DNA of 64,000 nt from Acidovorax sp. 1608163 (GCF_003669015.1 NZ_CP033069.1:2738501-2802500), one strand, 5' to 3'. Shown: positions 27,566-37,568, counted from the stretch's first letter. The notes: a model not told the origin generated them from the sequence alone. Made by a program: numbers and translations.

Positions 27566-29185
27566 TCAGGCGTCCAGCCAGACGTGCTCGGCGAACGAGT
27601 AGCCCATCAGGCCGCCCAGCGGAATGGGCGACAAACCCTTGAGCTTGGTCGAATGCCCGTCGATGCTGGCCAGGAACAGCGGGATACCGATGCCTGCCTC
27701 GTTGTGGATCATCGTCTGCATGTCGGCATACATCTGCTTGCGCTTGGGCAAATCGGTCTCGGCACGCGATGCCAGCAGCAACTGGTCGAACTGTGCACTC
27801 TTCCAGCGCGATTCGTTCCAGGCCGCATCGGACTTGAAGAACTGCGTGAGGATGGTGTCGGCGCTGGGGCGGGGGTTGACGTTGCCAAAGCCCACGGGGC
27901 TGTTGAGCCAGTGGTTGGACCAGTAGCCGTCGGCAGGCATGCGCTTGACGTCAATGTCGAGCCCGATGCGCTGGCCTGCTTGCTGCAGCAGCAGTGCGAT
28001 CTCCACCGAATACATGGCCGCTGGCGAGACCACCATGGGAATCTTGCCCGTGACGCCGGACTTTTGCAGGTGGAACTTGGCCTTGTCCAGGTCAAAGCTG
28101 CGTTGTGGCAGGTCCTTGAAGTGAAAGCGGTTGGTCGGGTCGATGGGCTGATCATTGCCCAGCACGGCGTAATCCAGCGCAATGGTCTTTTTCATCTGTT
28201 CGCGGTCGAACAGGTACTTCATGGCCTGGGCGAAATCGGGGCTCATGCCGGGGCCCATGTCCTTGCGCATGATGAGGTCAGAGTACTGGCCCGACTGCGT
28301 GGTGAAGATGGCGTAGCCGGGCGTGCTCTTGACGCGGGCCACCGAGCGGGGGTTGACCGAGGCAACCAGGTCCATGCCACCGGACAGCAGCGCATTCACA
28401 CGGGCAGTCTCATCCCCGATGCCGACGAACTCAATCTCGTCCAGGTAAGGTTTGCCGGGCTTCCAGTAGGCTTCATTGCGCACCATCAATGAACGCACGC
28501 CGGGCTTGAACTCCTTGAGTTTGTAAGGACCCGTGCCAATGCCTGCATTGAAGTCGGTGGTGCCGTCCTTAACGATGCAAAAGTGGAAGGTACCCAGGAT
28601 CACGGGCAGGTCGGCATTGGGGGCGGACAGCACCATGGTGACCTCATTGGGGCCGCTGGCACGCACCGTCTCGATCTGGTCGGCCAGAACCTTGGCCTTG
28701 GAGGCCGTGGCAGGGTCTTTGTGCCGCAGGATGGAGAACACCACGTCGGCCGGTGACAAGGCTTTGCCGTCGTGAAACACCACGCCCTTGCGCAGGGTGA
28801 ACACCCAGGTCTTGGCATCTTGCGTGGTGAACGATTCAGCCAACGCTGGCTGGGGAGTGAGCGATCCGTCCAGCGAAGTCAACCCGTTGTAGATCATGCT
28901 GCCGCGCGAGTAATCGGTCTGGTTGGACTGCTTGGCAGGGTCCAGCGTGTCGGTGGCGGCTGCCGTGGCTCCGGCCACGCGAATGCGCCCGCCACGCTTG
29001 GGCGTCTGCGCATGGGCAGAGGTGGCCAAACTTGCCAGGCCACCCGCCGCGCCCGCCTGCATACCGCAGGCCATGAGCATGGTGAGCACATCGCGGCGGG
29101 ACGCACCGCGTTTGAGCGACTCCATCACTCGCATGCTCTCGCTGGGACCGACAAGGTTCTCGAACTGTTTGTGGCTATCGCTCAT
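27566..29185 (-). CDS. ABC transporter substrate-binding protein, peptide/opine family (SBP_bac_5)
   Basis: 539 aa periplasmic receptor. The N-terminus has a twin-arginine motif, GASRRDVLTMLMA at about residues 27-39, with a hydrophobic stretch and an AHA cleavage site near residue 60, so Tat export is likely. SBP_bac_5 signatures are AESFTTQDAKTWVFTLRKGVVFHDGKALSPADVVFS-like, GTGPYKLKEFKPG, and the late DGYWSNHW region. The ligand class cannot be read off. The neighbouring amine oxidases, aminotransferase and aldehyde dehydrogenases point to an amino-containing compound rather than ordinary peptides. Confidence 0.9.
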   Translation of the reverse strand: MSDSHKQFENLVGPSESMRVMESLKRGASRRDVLTMLMACGMQAGAAGGLASLATSAHAQTPKRGGRIRVAGATAAATDTLDPAKQSNQTDYSRGSMIYNGLTSLDGSLTPQPALAESFTTQDAKTWVFTLRKGVVFHDGKALSPADVVFSILRHKDPATASKAKVLADQIETVRASGPNEVTMVLSAPNADLPVILGTFHFCIVKDGTTDFNAGIGTGPYKLKEFKPGVRSLMVRNEAYWKPGKPYLDEIEFVGIGDETARVNALLSGGMDLVASVNPRSVARVKSTPGYAIFTTQSGQYSDLIMRKDMGPGMSPDFAQAMKYLFDREQMKKTIALDYAVLGNDQPIDPTNRFHFKDLPQRSFDLDKAKFHLQKSGVTGKIPMVVSPAAMYSVEIALLLQQAGQRIGLDIDVKRMPADGYWSNHWLNSPVGFGNVNPRPSADTILTQFFKSDAAWNESRWKSAQFDQLLLASRAETDLPKRKQMYADMQTMIHNEAGIGIPLFLASIDGHSTKLKGLSPIPLGGLMGYSFAEHVWLDA

Positions 29186-29276
29186 GGTCGCTCTCCTGGT
29201 TGAAAAGGGGTGGGGGTCAGGGTTGTGGTTATTGAAAAATCACGCGGGGCAAATACGGTTGTCAGCGAACGCGGCA

Positions 29277-30578
29277 TCACGCCAGACGGTCTTTGAGCCT
29301 GAAGTACAGGCCCACAGCAGGCAAAAACCAAGGGGGGCCGAAGTGGCCCGGAATGGCGGGCCAGTGGCGCCCCTGCCAGGGGTTGGCCGCCACGTTGCCT
29401 GCCATCACTTCGGCCATGCGCTCGCCCATGTGCACCGACATCTGCGTGCCGTGGCCGCTGTAGCCCATCGAATAAAACAGGCCATCGCGCTCACCCGCTT
29501 GCGGCAAGCGGTCCTGGGTCATGTCCACCAGACCACCCCAGCAATAATCGAGCCGCAAGGGGCCCAGTTGCGGGAAGGTCTCGGCCAAGCCTGCGCGCAG
29601 GATCTCGCCGCTGGCGGCGTCTGACTGCGGGCTGGAGATGGCAAAGCGTGCACGCCCGCCAAACACCAGCCGGTGGTCTGCCGTGAGGCGGAAGTAATGG
29701 TGGATGTTGGCAATGGTGGTGTAGGTGCGGCGCTCGCGCAGCAAGGCCTGGGCACGCTCCGCCCCCAAAGGCTCTGTGACCACGATGAAACTGCCAATGG
29801 GCACGATGCGCCGGCGCAGCCAGCCAAAGCTGCCGTAGCTGCCATGGCGCGACGCACCCGTGGCCAGCAGCACCTGCTGGGCCGTGACGACACCTTGCGC
29901 CGTGTGCAAGCGGTGCACCTGCCCTTGCACGCGCTCCAGTCGGTTGACACAGGTGTTGGTGCAAATGGTGGCGCCTTGGCGCTCGGCCGCCTGGGCCAGC
30001 CCATGGGCAAAACGGCCCATGTGCATCTGCGCGCTGCGCTTGTACAGCAGACCACCGTGAAAACGCTCGCTTTGCACCTCGGCGCGCACACGCTCAGCGC
30101 TCAGCACTTCCACATCGGTGTCCACACCGTCCGCCACCAGGCGTTCCACACTGCGTTGCAGTGCGTCCATCTGGTAGGGGCGCGTGGCCAGCTTGAGCTT
30201 GCCGTGGCGCAGAAAGTCGCATTCGATGGACTCCTGCTGCACCAGGCGCGCCACGGTGTTCACTGCATCGTCGTAAGCGTGGTACCAGGCGCGGGCCTTC
30301 TCCACCCCCACCTTGGCAGCGACATCGGCGTAGTCCACCGCCAGGCCATTGTTGACATGCCCGCCATTGCGGCCCGATGCCTCGGGCGCTACGGTGGGGC
30401 CAGCCTCCAGCACCACCACACGGGCGCCCTTGCGGGCCAGGGCCAGTGCGGCAGACAGGCCGGTAAAGCCACCGCCCACAATGGCCACATCGACCTTGTC
30501 AGGTAGGCTGCGTGCGCCTCCCGTAGCGCCTGCTGGCCACAGGGGCAAGGCATCATTCCAGTACGAGTCGAGCTTCAT
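29277..30578 (-). CDS. FAD-dependent oxidoreductase, PuuB/DAO family (gamma-glutamylputrescine oxidase-like)
   Basis: 433 aa. FAD-binding VDVAIVGGGFTGLSAALALARKGARVVVLEAG is near residues 28-60 (dinucleotide motif GGGFTG), followed by ASGRNGGHVNNGL. The C-terminal part has GLVDMTQDRLPQ and YSMGYSGHGTQMSVHMG, the family flavin-contact motif. Such enzymes oxidise secondary or primary amines such as gamma-glutamylputrescine or N-methyl amino acids to aldehydes or imines with oxygen. It lies 91 bases before the binding-protein gene on the same strand and just after a HAD gene. The substrate is inferred only as an amine. Confidence 0.88.
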   Translation of the reverse strand: MKLDSYWNDALPLWPAGATGGARSLPDKVDVAIVGGGFTGLSAALALARKGARVVVLEAGPTVAPEASGRNGGHVNNGLAVDYADVAAKVGVEKARAWYHAYDDAVNTVARLVQQESIECDFLRHGKLKLATRPYQMDALQRSVERLVADGVDTDVEVLSAERVRAEVQSERFHGGLLYKRSAQMHMGRFAHGLAQAAERQGATICTNTCVNRLERVQGQVHRLHTAQGVVTAQQVLLATGASRHGSYGSFGWLRRRIVPIGSFIVVTEPLGAERAQALLRERRTYTTIANIHHYFRLTADHRLVFGGRARFAISSPQSDAASGEILRAGLAETFPQLGPLRLDYCWGGLVDMTQDRLPQAGERDGLFYSMGYSGHGTQMSVHMGERMAEVMAGNVAANPWQGRHWPAIPGHFGPPWFLPAVGLYFRLKDRLA

Positions 30579-30628
30579 GGTGTGGGCAGGTCAGCGATAC
30601 AAAGAAGGGGGCTGGGCCATCGCGGGCG

Positions 30629-31294
30629 TCAGAGGCCCACCACACCGGGCAGGCCGCCAATGTCCTGGATCTCGGTGTAGCCGTAGGCCGGGTTACCAGG
30701 GCCGTGGCCACGGTTCACAAACACCTTGTTCTTGATGCCGATGTCGTCGGCCGACATGAGGTCGTAGCGCAGGCTGGAGGACACGTGCAGCACATCTTCC
30801 GGGTTGCAACCCAGCGAGTCGAGCATGTACTCAAAGGCCTTGAGGCGCGGCTTGTAGGCCTGGGCCTGCTGCGCGGTGTACACCCGGTGGAATGGGGCAC
30901 CCAACATGGCCACGTTCTTCTGGATCTGGTCGTCTGCCGCGTTGGACAGGATCACCAGGGGAATCTCCTTGGCCACCTTGGCCAGGCCTGCAGGCACGTC
31001 CGCGTGAGGGTCCCAGGTGGGCACGGCGTCGTAGTATTTTTGGCCGTCCGCGTCGAAGTACTGGATCTTCCACTTCTTACACAGGCGGCGCACGGCGTTC
31101 TTCAACACCACCTCATAGGGCTGCCAGTCGCCCAGCACTTCATCGAAGCGATAGGCCGTGAAGTCGGCGATGAATTGCTCCATGTGCTGCGCAGGAATGC
31201 GGTCTGCAAACAACTCACGTGTCATCTCACCCATGCGAAAGCGGGTGAGCGTTCCGTAGCAGTCAAAAGTCACGTACTTGGGGCGAAAAGTCAT
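30629..31294 (-). CDS. HAD hydrolase, L-2-haloacid dehalogenase type
   Basis: 221 aa from ATG 31294 (MTFRPKYVTFDCYGTL). HAD motif I DCYGTLTRF carries the nucleophile Asp at residue 10. Motif II is ILSNAADD, the motif III lysine is in YKPRLKAFEYML, and motif IV region is HVSSSLRYDLMSADDIGIKN. The length and cap fit haloacid dehalogenase type II. True dehalogenation is unproven, and many such proteins are phosphatases. It sits 50 bases before the PuuB-like oxidase and 210 bases after the aldehyde dehydrogenase. Confidence 0.85.
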   Translation of the reverse strand: MTFRPKYVTFDCYGTLTRFRMGEMTRELFADRIPAQHMEQFIADFTAYRFDEVLGDWQPYEVVLKNAVRRLCKKWKIQYFDADGQKYYDAVPTWDPHADVPAGLAKVAKEIPLVILSNAADDQIQKNVAMLGAPFHRVYTAQQAQAYKPRLKAFEYMLDSLGCNPEDVLHVSSSLRYDLMSADDIGIKNKVFVNRGHGPGNPAYGYTEIQDIGGLPGVVGL

Positions 31295-31504
31295 GGTCTC
31301 GATTCCAGTTTGAACGGTCACCGACCGCAGCGGGTCGCATCCCTTAATTACCGTTTGCGACAGAGTTATTACAAATTCATTGGAGCATGCAAGGGCGCAG
31401 AACATGTTGGGAAATGGGCCCTGTCCACGCCAGAAAGTTGCGCTTTGAGTGGGGGGCTGCGGCATGCCGTGCGGTGTGCACTGCATGCGTGCAGACCCGC
31501 ACCA

Positions 31505-32986
31505 TTAGTGCGCTGCAGCAAAGTCGATGAGCACGCTTTTGAAGCGCAAATTGGCCTCGACCGCCTGGCGCCCCAGGTCCTTGCCAATGCCCGACTGGTG
31601 GTAGCCCCCGGTAGGGATGACGAAGTCGGCGCTGCGCCCATAGCGGTTGATCCACACCGTGCCCGCAGAGATGCCCCGCATGGCCCGCAGGGCCCGGCCG
31701 ATGTCTGCGGTGTGCACCCCGGCGGCCAGGCCATAGTGCTCGTGCGCGGCCAGGGCCAGGCCCTCTTCTTCGGCGTCAAAGGTCTGAACCGTGAGCACCG
31801 GGCCAAAGATTTCCTCTTGCACCGCTGGGTTGGAGGCCGTCACGCCTTCCATCAATGTGGGCTGGAAGTACGCACCGCCCGGCCCACCATCAAACAGGCC
31901 ACCACCGCAGCGCACTTGCGCGCCTGCATCGCGTGCGCGCTCCACAATGTCCAGGATGCGCGCCGCCTGGGGCGCAGAGATGATGGGGGGCAACGTGGCA
32001 TCGGCATCCCAGGTAGCCCCGGGGCGCAATGCGGCAAACCTGGCCGCAATGCGATCCACCAAGGCCTCTGCAATGCCGCGCTGCACGATCAGGCGCGAGC
32101 CCGCCACGCACACCTGCCCGGCATTGCCAGTGATGGCCCCGGCAATGATCCCCGCCAAGCGGTCCAGGTTCGGGGCATCGTCAAACACCAGTTGCGGGCT
32201 CTTGCCACCCAGCTCCAGCGTCACAGGCTTGGGGCCTTGCAGCGCGCAGCTGGCCATGATGGCCGCACCCGTGCGCGTAGAGCCAGTGAACGTCATCTTG
32301 GCAATGAGCGGGTGGCGCGTGAGTGCGTCGCCCGTGGTGCGCCCATCGCCCTGCACCACGTTGAACAAGCCTGCAGGCACGCCGGCCTGCACCGCCAACT
32401 CAGCCAGGCGCACAGCAGAAAATGGCGTCATCTCTGAAGGCTTGAGCACCACTGCATTGCCTGCAGCCAGCGCAGCGCCCACCTTCCAGGACATCATCAC
32501 CAGCGGAAAATTCCAAGGCGTGATGGCACCCACCACGCCATAGGGCTCGGCCACCACCATCCCCAGGTGGTCGTGCCGCGTGGCAGCCACATCGCCGCCC
32601 AGCTTGTCGGCGTACTCGGCAAAAAAGCGCAACCCCTCCGCCGTAAAAGGCACGTCCCAAACCGTGGCGTCACGCACCGGGCGGGTAGAGCACACGGCCT
32701 CCAACGGTGCCAAAAGGGCCACATCGGCGTCGATCAGATCAGCCCAGCGGCGCAACACGCGGGCACGGTCACGCGGCGCGCGGCGCGCCCAGTCGCTGCT
32801 GCGCCAGGTCTGCCAGGCGTTTTGCACCGCCGCATCCACAGTGCTGGCATCAGCCAGTGGCAAGTCGGCATGCATTTGCCCGTCAGAGGGGCGCAGCACC
32901 CCAAGGCGCGGGGTGTCTTGCACCAGGCGGCCACCAATGAAGTGGCCGCTACTGACAGCGATGGAGCGGGGATCAAATAACGACAT
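31505..32986 (-). CDS. Aldehyde dehydrogenase family protein (PuuC/BetB-like)
   Basis: 493 aa from ATG 32986 (MSLFDPRSIAVSSGHFIGG). Catalytic features are PWNFPLVMMSWKVGAALAAGN, KPSEMTPFSAVRL, FTGSTRTGAAI, LELGGKSPQLVFDDAP (Glu) and GNAGQVCVAGSRL (Cys), then EEIFGPVLTVQTFD. It probably oxidises an amino- or acylamino-aldehyde made by the PuuB-like oxidase or the transaminase. It is the first gene of the minus-strand run. The open frame upstream of 32986 is hydrophobic but has no start signal and is not counted. The 300 bases to the next gene hold nothing recognised. Confidence 0.9.
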   Translation of the reverse strand: MSLFDPRSIAVSSGHFIGGRLVQDTPRLGVLRPSDGQMHADLPLADASTVDAAVQNAWQTWRSSDWARRAPRDRARVLRRWADLIDADVALLAPLEAVCSTRPVRDATVWDVPFTAEGLRFFAEYADKLGGDVAATRHDHLGMVVAEPYGVVGAITPWNFPLVMMSWKVGAALAAGNAVVLKPSEMTPFSAVRLAELAVQAGVPAGLFNVVQGDGRTTGDALTRHPLIAKMTFTGSTRTGAAIMASCALQGPKPVTLELGGKSPQLVFDDAPNLDRLAGIIAGAITGNAGQVCVAGSRLIVQRGIAEALVDRIAARFAALRPGATWDADATLPPIISAPQAARILDIVERARDAGAQVRCGGGLFDGGPGGAYFQPTLMEGVTASNPAVQEEIFGPVLTVQTFDAEEEGLALAAHEHYGLAAGVHTADIGRALRAMRGISAGTVWINRYGRSADFVIPTGGYHQSGIGKDLGRQAVEANLRFKSVLIDFAAAH

Positions 32987-33286
32987 ACGGGCACCCAAAA
33001 TGAGAAGGCAAAGAAAGCGAAATAGCAGGAAAGGCAACCACAAGGCCAGGGGCAAAAAGAGCTGCAGCAACGCACCCCTCAGCCCTGGCCGAATCCGTCA
33101 TTGATGCTAGGCAGTAAGCCCCAGCATTTGTCGCCGTAAGCGACCCTGCTGCCGCAGCGAATTGCAAAAGCCACAGGCCGGACAGACGAAGCTTGCAAGT
33201 TGCTGGCAAACCCTTATTCGCGCTGGTGTGCTGGCGCGTTGTCGGCCAAGATAGGCAGCAATTTCACTGACAAGAGGTTGCCGTAC

Positions 33287-34183
33287 ATGCACTTGAAGTC
33301 CCCTTTTTCGGCACTGGAAAACGCCGCTCCAGCCGACGACGGCGTGCTGCTGCGCCCCATGACCGAGGCCGATCTGCCCAGCGCCCACGCCCTGTCGGCG
33401 GAGCTGCGCTGGCCCCACCGCCCCACCGACTGGGAGCAGGTGTTTGCCCACTCCGAGGGGCTGGTCGCCGAGCGCGACGGCCAGATCCTGGCCACCGCGC
33501 AGCGCTGGCGCTGGGGCCCCGCGCACGCCACCATTGGCCTCGTGATCGTCACCCCCGCATGCCAGGGACGCCGCATTGGCCACCGGCTGATGACCACGCT
33601 GTTGGGTGGCCTGGACGACTGCACGGTGCTGCTGCACGCCACGGCCGAAGGCCGGGGCTTGTATGAACGGCTGGGCTTTGTGCGCACGGGCGAAGTGCGC
33701 CAACACCAGGGCGTGGCGCAGCCCACCCCGCTGATTGCCCTGCCCGCAGGCTGGCGCCTGCGCCCTGCAGGCCAGAACGAAGCCGCCGCCTTGCAGCAAC
33801 TGGACATGGACGCGCGCGGCATGCCCCGGCATGCCTTGATGGAAGACCTGCTGGCCCAGGCCGATGCCTGCGTGGTGCTGGACCATGACGGCACCCAACA
33901 AGGCTTTGCCATGCTGCGCCGCTTTGGCCGAGGGCATGCCATTGGCCCGGTGGTGGCCCCCGATGCCGAGAGCGCCAAGGCCCTCATTGCCCACCTGGCG
34001 GGCATGAATGCAGGTCACTTCACCCGCATTGACATCGACTTTGATTCGGGTCTGGCCGAATGGCTGGAAAGCATTGGCTTGCTGCGGGTAGACGCCCCTA
34101 CCACCATGGTGCGTGGCACGCCTTTGCGACACCCGACAGACGCACCCAAGCTGTTCGCCATCGTCACCCAGGCCGTGGGCTGA
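33287..34183 (+). CDS. GNAT family N-acetyltransferase with C-terminal Acetyltransf_18-like domain
   Basis: 298 aa from ATG 33287. The first GNAT domain (about residues 15-135) has LLRPMTEADLPSAHAL, GLVIVTPACQGRRIGHRLM (acetyl-CoA loop) and LYERLGFVRTGEV. The second half (about 150-290) resembles the Acetyltransf_18 domain (LDMDARGMPRHALMEDLL, GPVVAPDAESAKALIAHL). Two-domain acetyltransferases of this build often sit beside amino-acid catabolic genes. It is divergent from the aldehyde dehydrogenase and 36 bases before the GhrA-like gene. The acceptor is unknown. Confidence 0.85.
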   Translation: MHLKSPFSALENAAPADDGVLLRPMTEADLPSAHALSAELRWPHRPTDWEQVFAHSEGLVAERDGQILATAQRWRWGPAHATIGLVIVTPACQGRRIGHRLMTTLLGGLDDCTVLLHATAEGRGLYERLGFVRTGEVRQHQGVAQPTPLIALPAGWRLRPAGQNEAAALQQLDMDARGMPRHALMEDLLAQADACVVLDHDGTQQGFAMLRRFGRGHAIGPVVAPDAESAKALIAHLAGMNAGHFTRIDIDFDSGLAEWLESIGLLRVDAPTTMVRGTPLRHPTDAPKLFAIVTQAVG

Positions 34184-34219
34184 TTTCTCCTTTTTGTCTT
34201 TGCTACCGCACACCATCGC

Positions 34220-35173
34220 ATGAGCCCCCAAGCCCCCCTGCCCGCCGCCACCTTTGTCTACAAATCTGACCCGGTGCGAGGCCGGCAGTGGGCCGAGGTC
34301 TTCCGCGCCCAGGCGCCCGAGATCGACTTTCGCATCTGGCCCGACATGGGCGATCCGGCCAAGGTGCGCTTTTTGGCTGCGTGGGAGCCACCAGAGAACA
34401 TTTCAGAGTGCTTTCCCAACCTCCAGGTGTTGTTCTCTTCGGGTGCGGGCGTCGATCAGTTCAACTTTGCCGCCCTGCCGCCCGCACTGCCCGTGGTGCG
34501 CATGGTGGAGCCCGGCATCGTGCAAGGCATGGTCGAGTACGTGACCCGCGCCGTGCTGGACCTGCACCGCGACATGCCCCAGTACCGCCGCCAACAACAG
34601 CGCGGCGAATGGAAGGCCCTGCCCGTGCGCCCTGCCAGCCAGCGCCGCGTGGGCGTGCTGGGCCTGGGCTCGCTGGGGCAAGCCGTGCTGCAGGCACTGC
34701 AAGGCCTGGGCTTTGCCTGCGCAGGCTGGAGCCGGTCACAACACCAGATGGATGGTATTTGCTGCTACGCAGGCAGCGACGAATTGCCTGCGTTTCTCGA
34801 AAAACTCGACGTACTGGTGTGCCTGCTGCCGCTGACCGATGCCACGCGCGGCTTTCTGAACGCCGACCTGTTCAGCCGTCTGCCTGTGGGGGCTGCGCTG
34901 GTGCATGTGGGCCGTGGGCCGCAGCTGGTCACCGCCGACCTGCTGGCCGCCCTGGCCACGGGGCAGCTCAGCGAAGCCGTGCTCGACGTGACCGACCCCG
35001 AACCCCTGCCCACCGCGCACCCACTGTGGCGCCACCCCCAGGTGCAAATCACCCCTCACATTGCGAGCATGACCCAGCCACTGAGTGCAGCGGCGGTGGT
35101 GATCGACAACCTGCACCGCTTTCACGCAGGCCAGCCCATGACAGGGCTGGTGGACCGCGCACGCGGCTACTGA
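34220..35173 (+). CDS. Glyoxylate/hydroxypyruvate reductase A-like D-2-hydroxyacid dehydrogenase
   Basis: 317 aa. NAD(P)-binding domain VGVLGLGSLGQAVLQAL (about residues 140-156) and WSRSQ. The substrate and catalytic parts are LFSSGAGVDQFN near the N-terminus, LPLTDATRGFLN, LVHVGRGPQLV and the terminal TPHIASMTQPLSAA with the catalytic His. This is the GhrA branch, which reduces glyoxylate and hydroxypyruvate. It may recycle a 2-oxoacid from the oxidases or transaminase of the island. Confidence 0.88.
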   Translation: MSPQAPLPAATFVYKSDPVRGRQWAEVFRAQAPEIDFRIWPDMGDPAKVRFLAAWEPPENISECFPNLQVLFSSGAGVDQFNFAALPPALPVVRMVEPGIVQGMVEYVTRAVLDLHRDMPQYRRQQQRGEWKALPVRPASQRRVGVLGLGSLGQAVLQALQGLGFACAGWSRSQHQMDGICCYAGSDELPAFLEKLDVLVCLLPLTDATRGFLNADLFSRLPVGAALVHVGRGPQLVTADLLAALATGQLSEAVLDVTDPEPLPTAHPLWRHPQVQITPHIASMTQPLSAAAVVIDNLHRFHAGQPMTGLVDRARGY

Positions 35174-35449
35174 AGGCGGCCACGGCATGCAGCCATCGGC
35201 GTTCAACCTTGTGCACTGCTGCTGCATTTCGGGGCGATGCAACGCGCCTGCGCACCACACCTGGGCGTACCAAACGATCTGCTGTAGAGCCCGCAACAAC
35301 CGCAGGCTGCTGTGCCAAAGCCCCCCATTGCAGCACCAAGTTGAGGGGCAATCGGCCTAACCTTTGTCTTCATGAAGCCGCGTTGGCAACACCCGGCGCC
35401 CCTTGATTTCAGACCTTTGCAAGCCTCTTGCCCACCACCCTTCAATGCC

Positions 35450-36853
35450 ATGACCCACTCTGAAGCCCTGCCCCAACTCGCTGCGCTGGACGCGCTGGAC
35501 CGTGCCCACCTGATCCACCCGGTGGCGCCCTGGCGCACGCACGAAGAGCGCGGCCCCAACATCCTCACCGCCGCACAAGGCATTTGGCTGACCGATGGCA
35601 AAGGCCAGCAACTGCTGGACGCGTTCGCAGGCCTGTGGTGCGTGAACGTGGGCTACGGGCAAGAGAGCGTGGTGCAGGCTGCTGCCGACCAGATGCGCAA
35701 GCTGCCCTATGCCACAGGGTACTTCCACTTCAGCAGCGAGCCCGCCATTCGCCTGGCCGACAAGCTGGTGCAGATATCGCCTGCGTCGCTGCAGCACGTG
35801 TACCTCACGCTGGGCGGCTCTGAATCGGTGGATGCGGCCGTGCGCTTCATCGTGCAGTACTACAACGCCTTGGGTAAGCCTGGCAAGAAGCATTTCATCG
35901 CGCTGGAGCGCGGCTACCACGGCTCGTCGTCTACCGGCGCAGGCCTCACGGCGCTGCCAGTGTTCCACCGTGGGTTTGACCTGCCCTTGCCCACGCAGCA
36001 CTACATCCCCTCGCCCAACCCTTACCGCGCCGCCAATCCGGCCGATGGGCAAGCCATCATCGATGCGTCCGTCGCAGCCCTGAAGGCCAAGGTGGCCGAG
36101 CTGGGTGCCGAGAACGTTGCCGCGTTCTTTTGCGAGCCCATCCAGGGCTCAGGCGGCGTCATCGTGCCGCCCAAGGGCTGGCTCAAGGCCATGCGCGAGG
36201 CCGCGCGTGCGCTCGACATCTTGTTTGTGGTGGACGAAGTCATCACTGGCTTTGGCCGCACAGGCCCCATGTTTGCCTGCGATGCCGAAGGCGTGGAACC
36301 CGATCTGATGACGGTGGCCAAAGGCCTCACCTCCGGCTACGTTCCCATGGGCGCCACGCTGATGAGCGACAAGGTGTACGCAGCCATTGCCGATGGCGCC
36401 CCCAAGGGTGCACCCATTGGCCATGGCGCCACCTACTCCGCCCACCCGGTGAGTGCCGCTGTGGCACTGGAGGTGCTGCGCCTGTACGAAGAAGGCGGCG
36501 TTCTGGCCAATGGCCAGCGCGTGGCCCGCGCGTTTGGCCAGGGGCTGGACGACTTGCTGGCCCACCCGCTGGTGGGCGATTCGCGCCACCGTGGCCTGCT
36601 GGGCGCACTGGAGCTGGTCAGCAGCAAAACCACCAAGACGGGGTTTGATGCCGCGCTGGACCTTCCCACCCGCATGGCCGCCACGGCCTACCGCAATGGC
36701 ATTGTGTTCCGTGCGTTTGGCGACAACATCCTGGGCTTTGCGCCCGCGCTCACGTTCACCGAGTCGGACTTCGGCCTGATGTTTGAGCGCCTGAAGAAGA
36801 CCCTGGACGATGTGCTGGCCGCACCCGATGTGCGGGCCGCCTTGAAAGACTGA
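35450..36853 (+). CDS. Class III aminotransferase (omega-amino acid/putrescine:pyruvate type)
   Basis: 467-aa PLP enzyme from ATG 35450 (MTHSEALPQ). Features are FAGLWCVNVGYG, the phosphate-binding GGSESVDAAVRF, GYHGSSSTGAGLT, CEPIQGSGGVIVPP, FVVDEVITGFGRTG (Asp binding PLP N1), and the PLP lysine in TVAKGLTSGYVPMGA. It transfers the terminal amino group of diamines or omega-amino acids to pyruvate or 2-oxoglutarate and yields a semialdehyde, which the ALDH and GabD could oxidise. An in-frame extension to 35372 has no start signal. Confidence 0.9.
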   Translation: MTHSEALPQLAALDALDRAHLIHPVAPWRTHEERGPNILTAAQGIWLTDGKGQQLLDAFAGLWCVNVGYGQESVVQAAADQMRKLPYATGYFHFSSEPAIRLADKLVQISPASLQHVYLTLGGSESVDAAVRFIVQYYNALGKPGKKHFIALERGYHGSSSTGAGLTALPVFHRGFDLPLPTQHYIPSPNPYRAANPADGQAIIDASVAALKAKVAELGAENVAAFFCEPIQGSGGVIVPPKGWLKAMREAARALDILFVVDEVITGFGRTGPMFACDAEGVEPDLMTVAKGLTSGYVPMGATLMSDKVYAAIADGAPKGAPIGHGATYSAHPVSAAVALEVLRLYEEGGVLANGQRVARAFGQGLDDLLAHPLVGDSRHRGLLGALELVSSKTTKTGFDAALDLPTRMAATAYRNGIVFRAFGDNILGFAPALTFTESDFGLMFERLKKTLDDVLAAPDVRAALKD

Positions 36854-36946
36854 AGCGTACCGAAAGAACACGTGTAAACCACATCGCTACAGCCCCCTGC
36901 GCAGCCGCAGAATGGATGCACTCTTTTCTTCAAGCCCCTGCACACC

Positions 36947-37444
36947 ATGATGAACGAAGCCTTCAAGATCGACCGCCTGGACCTGCGCATTCTGGGCCAG
37001 TTGCAAAAGAACGGCCGGATGACCAATGTGGATTTGGCCGACGCAGTAGGACTGTCGCCCAGTCCCTGCCTCATCCGCGTCAAGCGGCTGGAGCAGGCGG
37101 GCTACATCGCAGGCTACGGTGCCCACCTGCGGCTCGAAAAGCTGGGCGACACGCTCACGGTATTCACCGAAGTCACCCTGTCTGACCACCGCCGCGAAGA
37201 CTTTGCCCGCTTTGAGGCCGCGCTGCGCGAGGTGGACGAGGTGCTGGAATGCCACCTGGTCAGCGGTGGATATGACTACCTGCTGCGTTTTCTGACTCGT
37301 GGCGTCAACCACTACCAGGAAGTGATCGAAGACCTGCTGGAGCGCAACCTGGGCATTGCCAAGTACTTCAGCTACATCGTCATCAAGTCACCCTTCATCA
37401 AGACGCACTGTCCTATCGAGCGCCTGTTTCCGCACCAGCGCTAA
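36947..37444 (+). CDS. Lrp/AsnC family transcriptional regulator
   Basis: 165 aa. N-terminal helix-turn-helix (DRLDLRILGQLQKNGRMTNVDLADAVGLSPSPCLIRVKRLE-type, residues about 9-48) and a C-terminal RAM effector domain (FTEVTLSDHRREDFARFEAAL, VSGGYDYLLRFLTRG). The C-terminal extension is slightly long for the family. It lies between the transaminase and the three-subunit dehydrogenase on the same strand and probably senses an amino-acid-like inducer for the island. The effector is unknown. Confidence 0.92.
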   Translation: MMNEAFKIDRLDLRILGQLQKNGRMTNVDLADAVGLSPSPCLIRVKRLEQAGYIAGYGAHLRLEKLGDTLTVFTEVTLSDHRREDFARFEAALREVDEVLECHLVSGGYDYLLRFLTRGVNHYQEVIEDLLERNLGIAKYFSYIVIKSPFIKTHCPIERLFPHQR

Positions 37445-37568
37445 CTTGCCCATATCCCATGCCTGCACCCGCCTATTCCACTTCCAAATCATTTGTGTCT
37501 AGGCGCGAAGCCGCAGACAGTGCTGCAGCACGGCAAGGCGAAGCAACAACGACACGGATGATTTAGAA

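Noticed and set aside
30704..32437. Long plus-strand open frame over the HAD and aldehyde dehydrogenase genes
   Set aside because: Spans two conserved minus-strand genes and their promoter gap; shadow translation without family features.
32987..33070. Hydrophobic N-terminal extension of the aldehyde dehydrogenase
   Set aside because: The family start (MSLFDPRS) fits the ATG at 32986. The extension looks like a signal anchor by chance and has no start signal.
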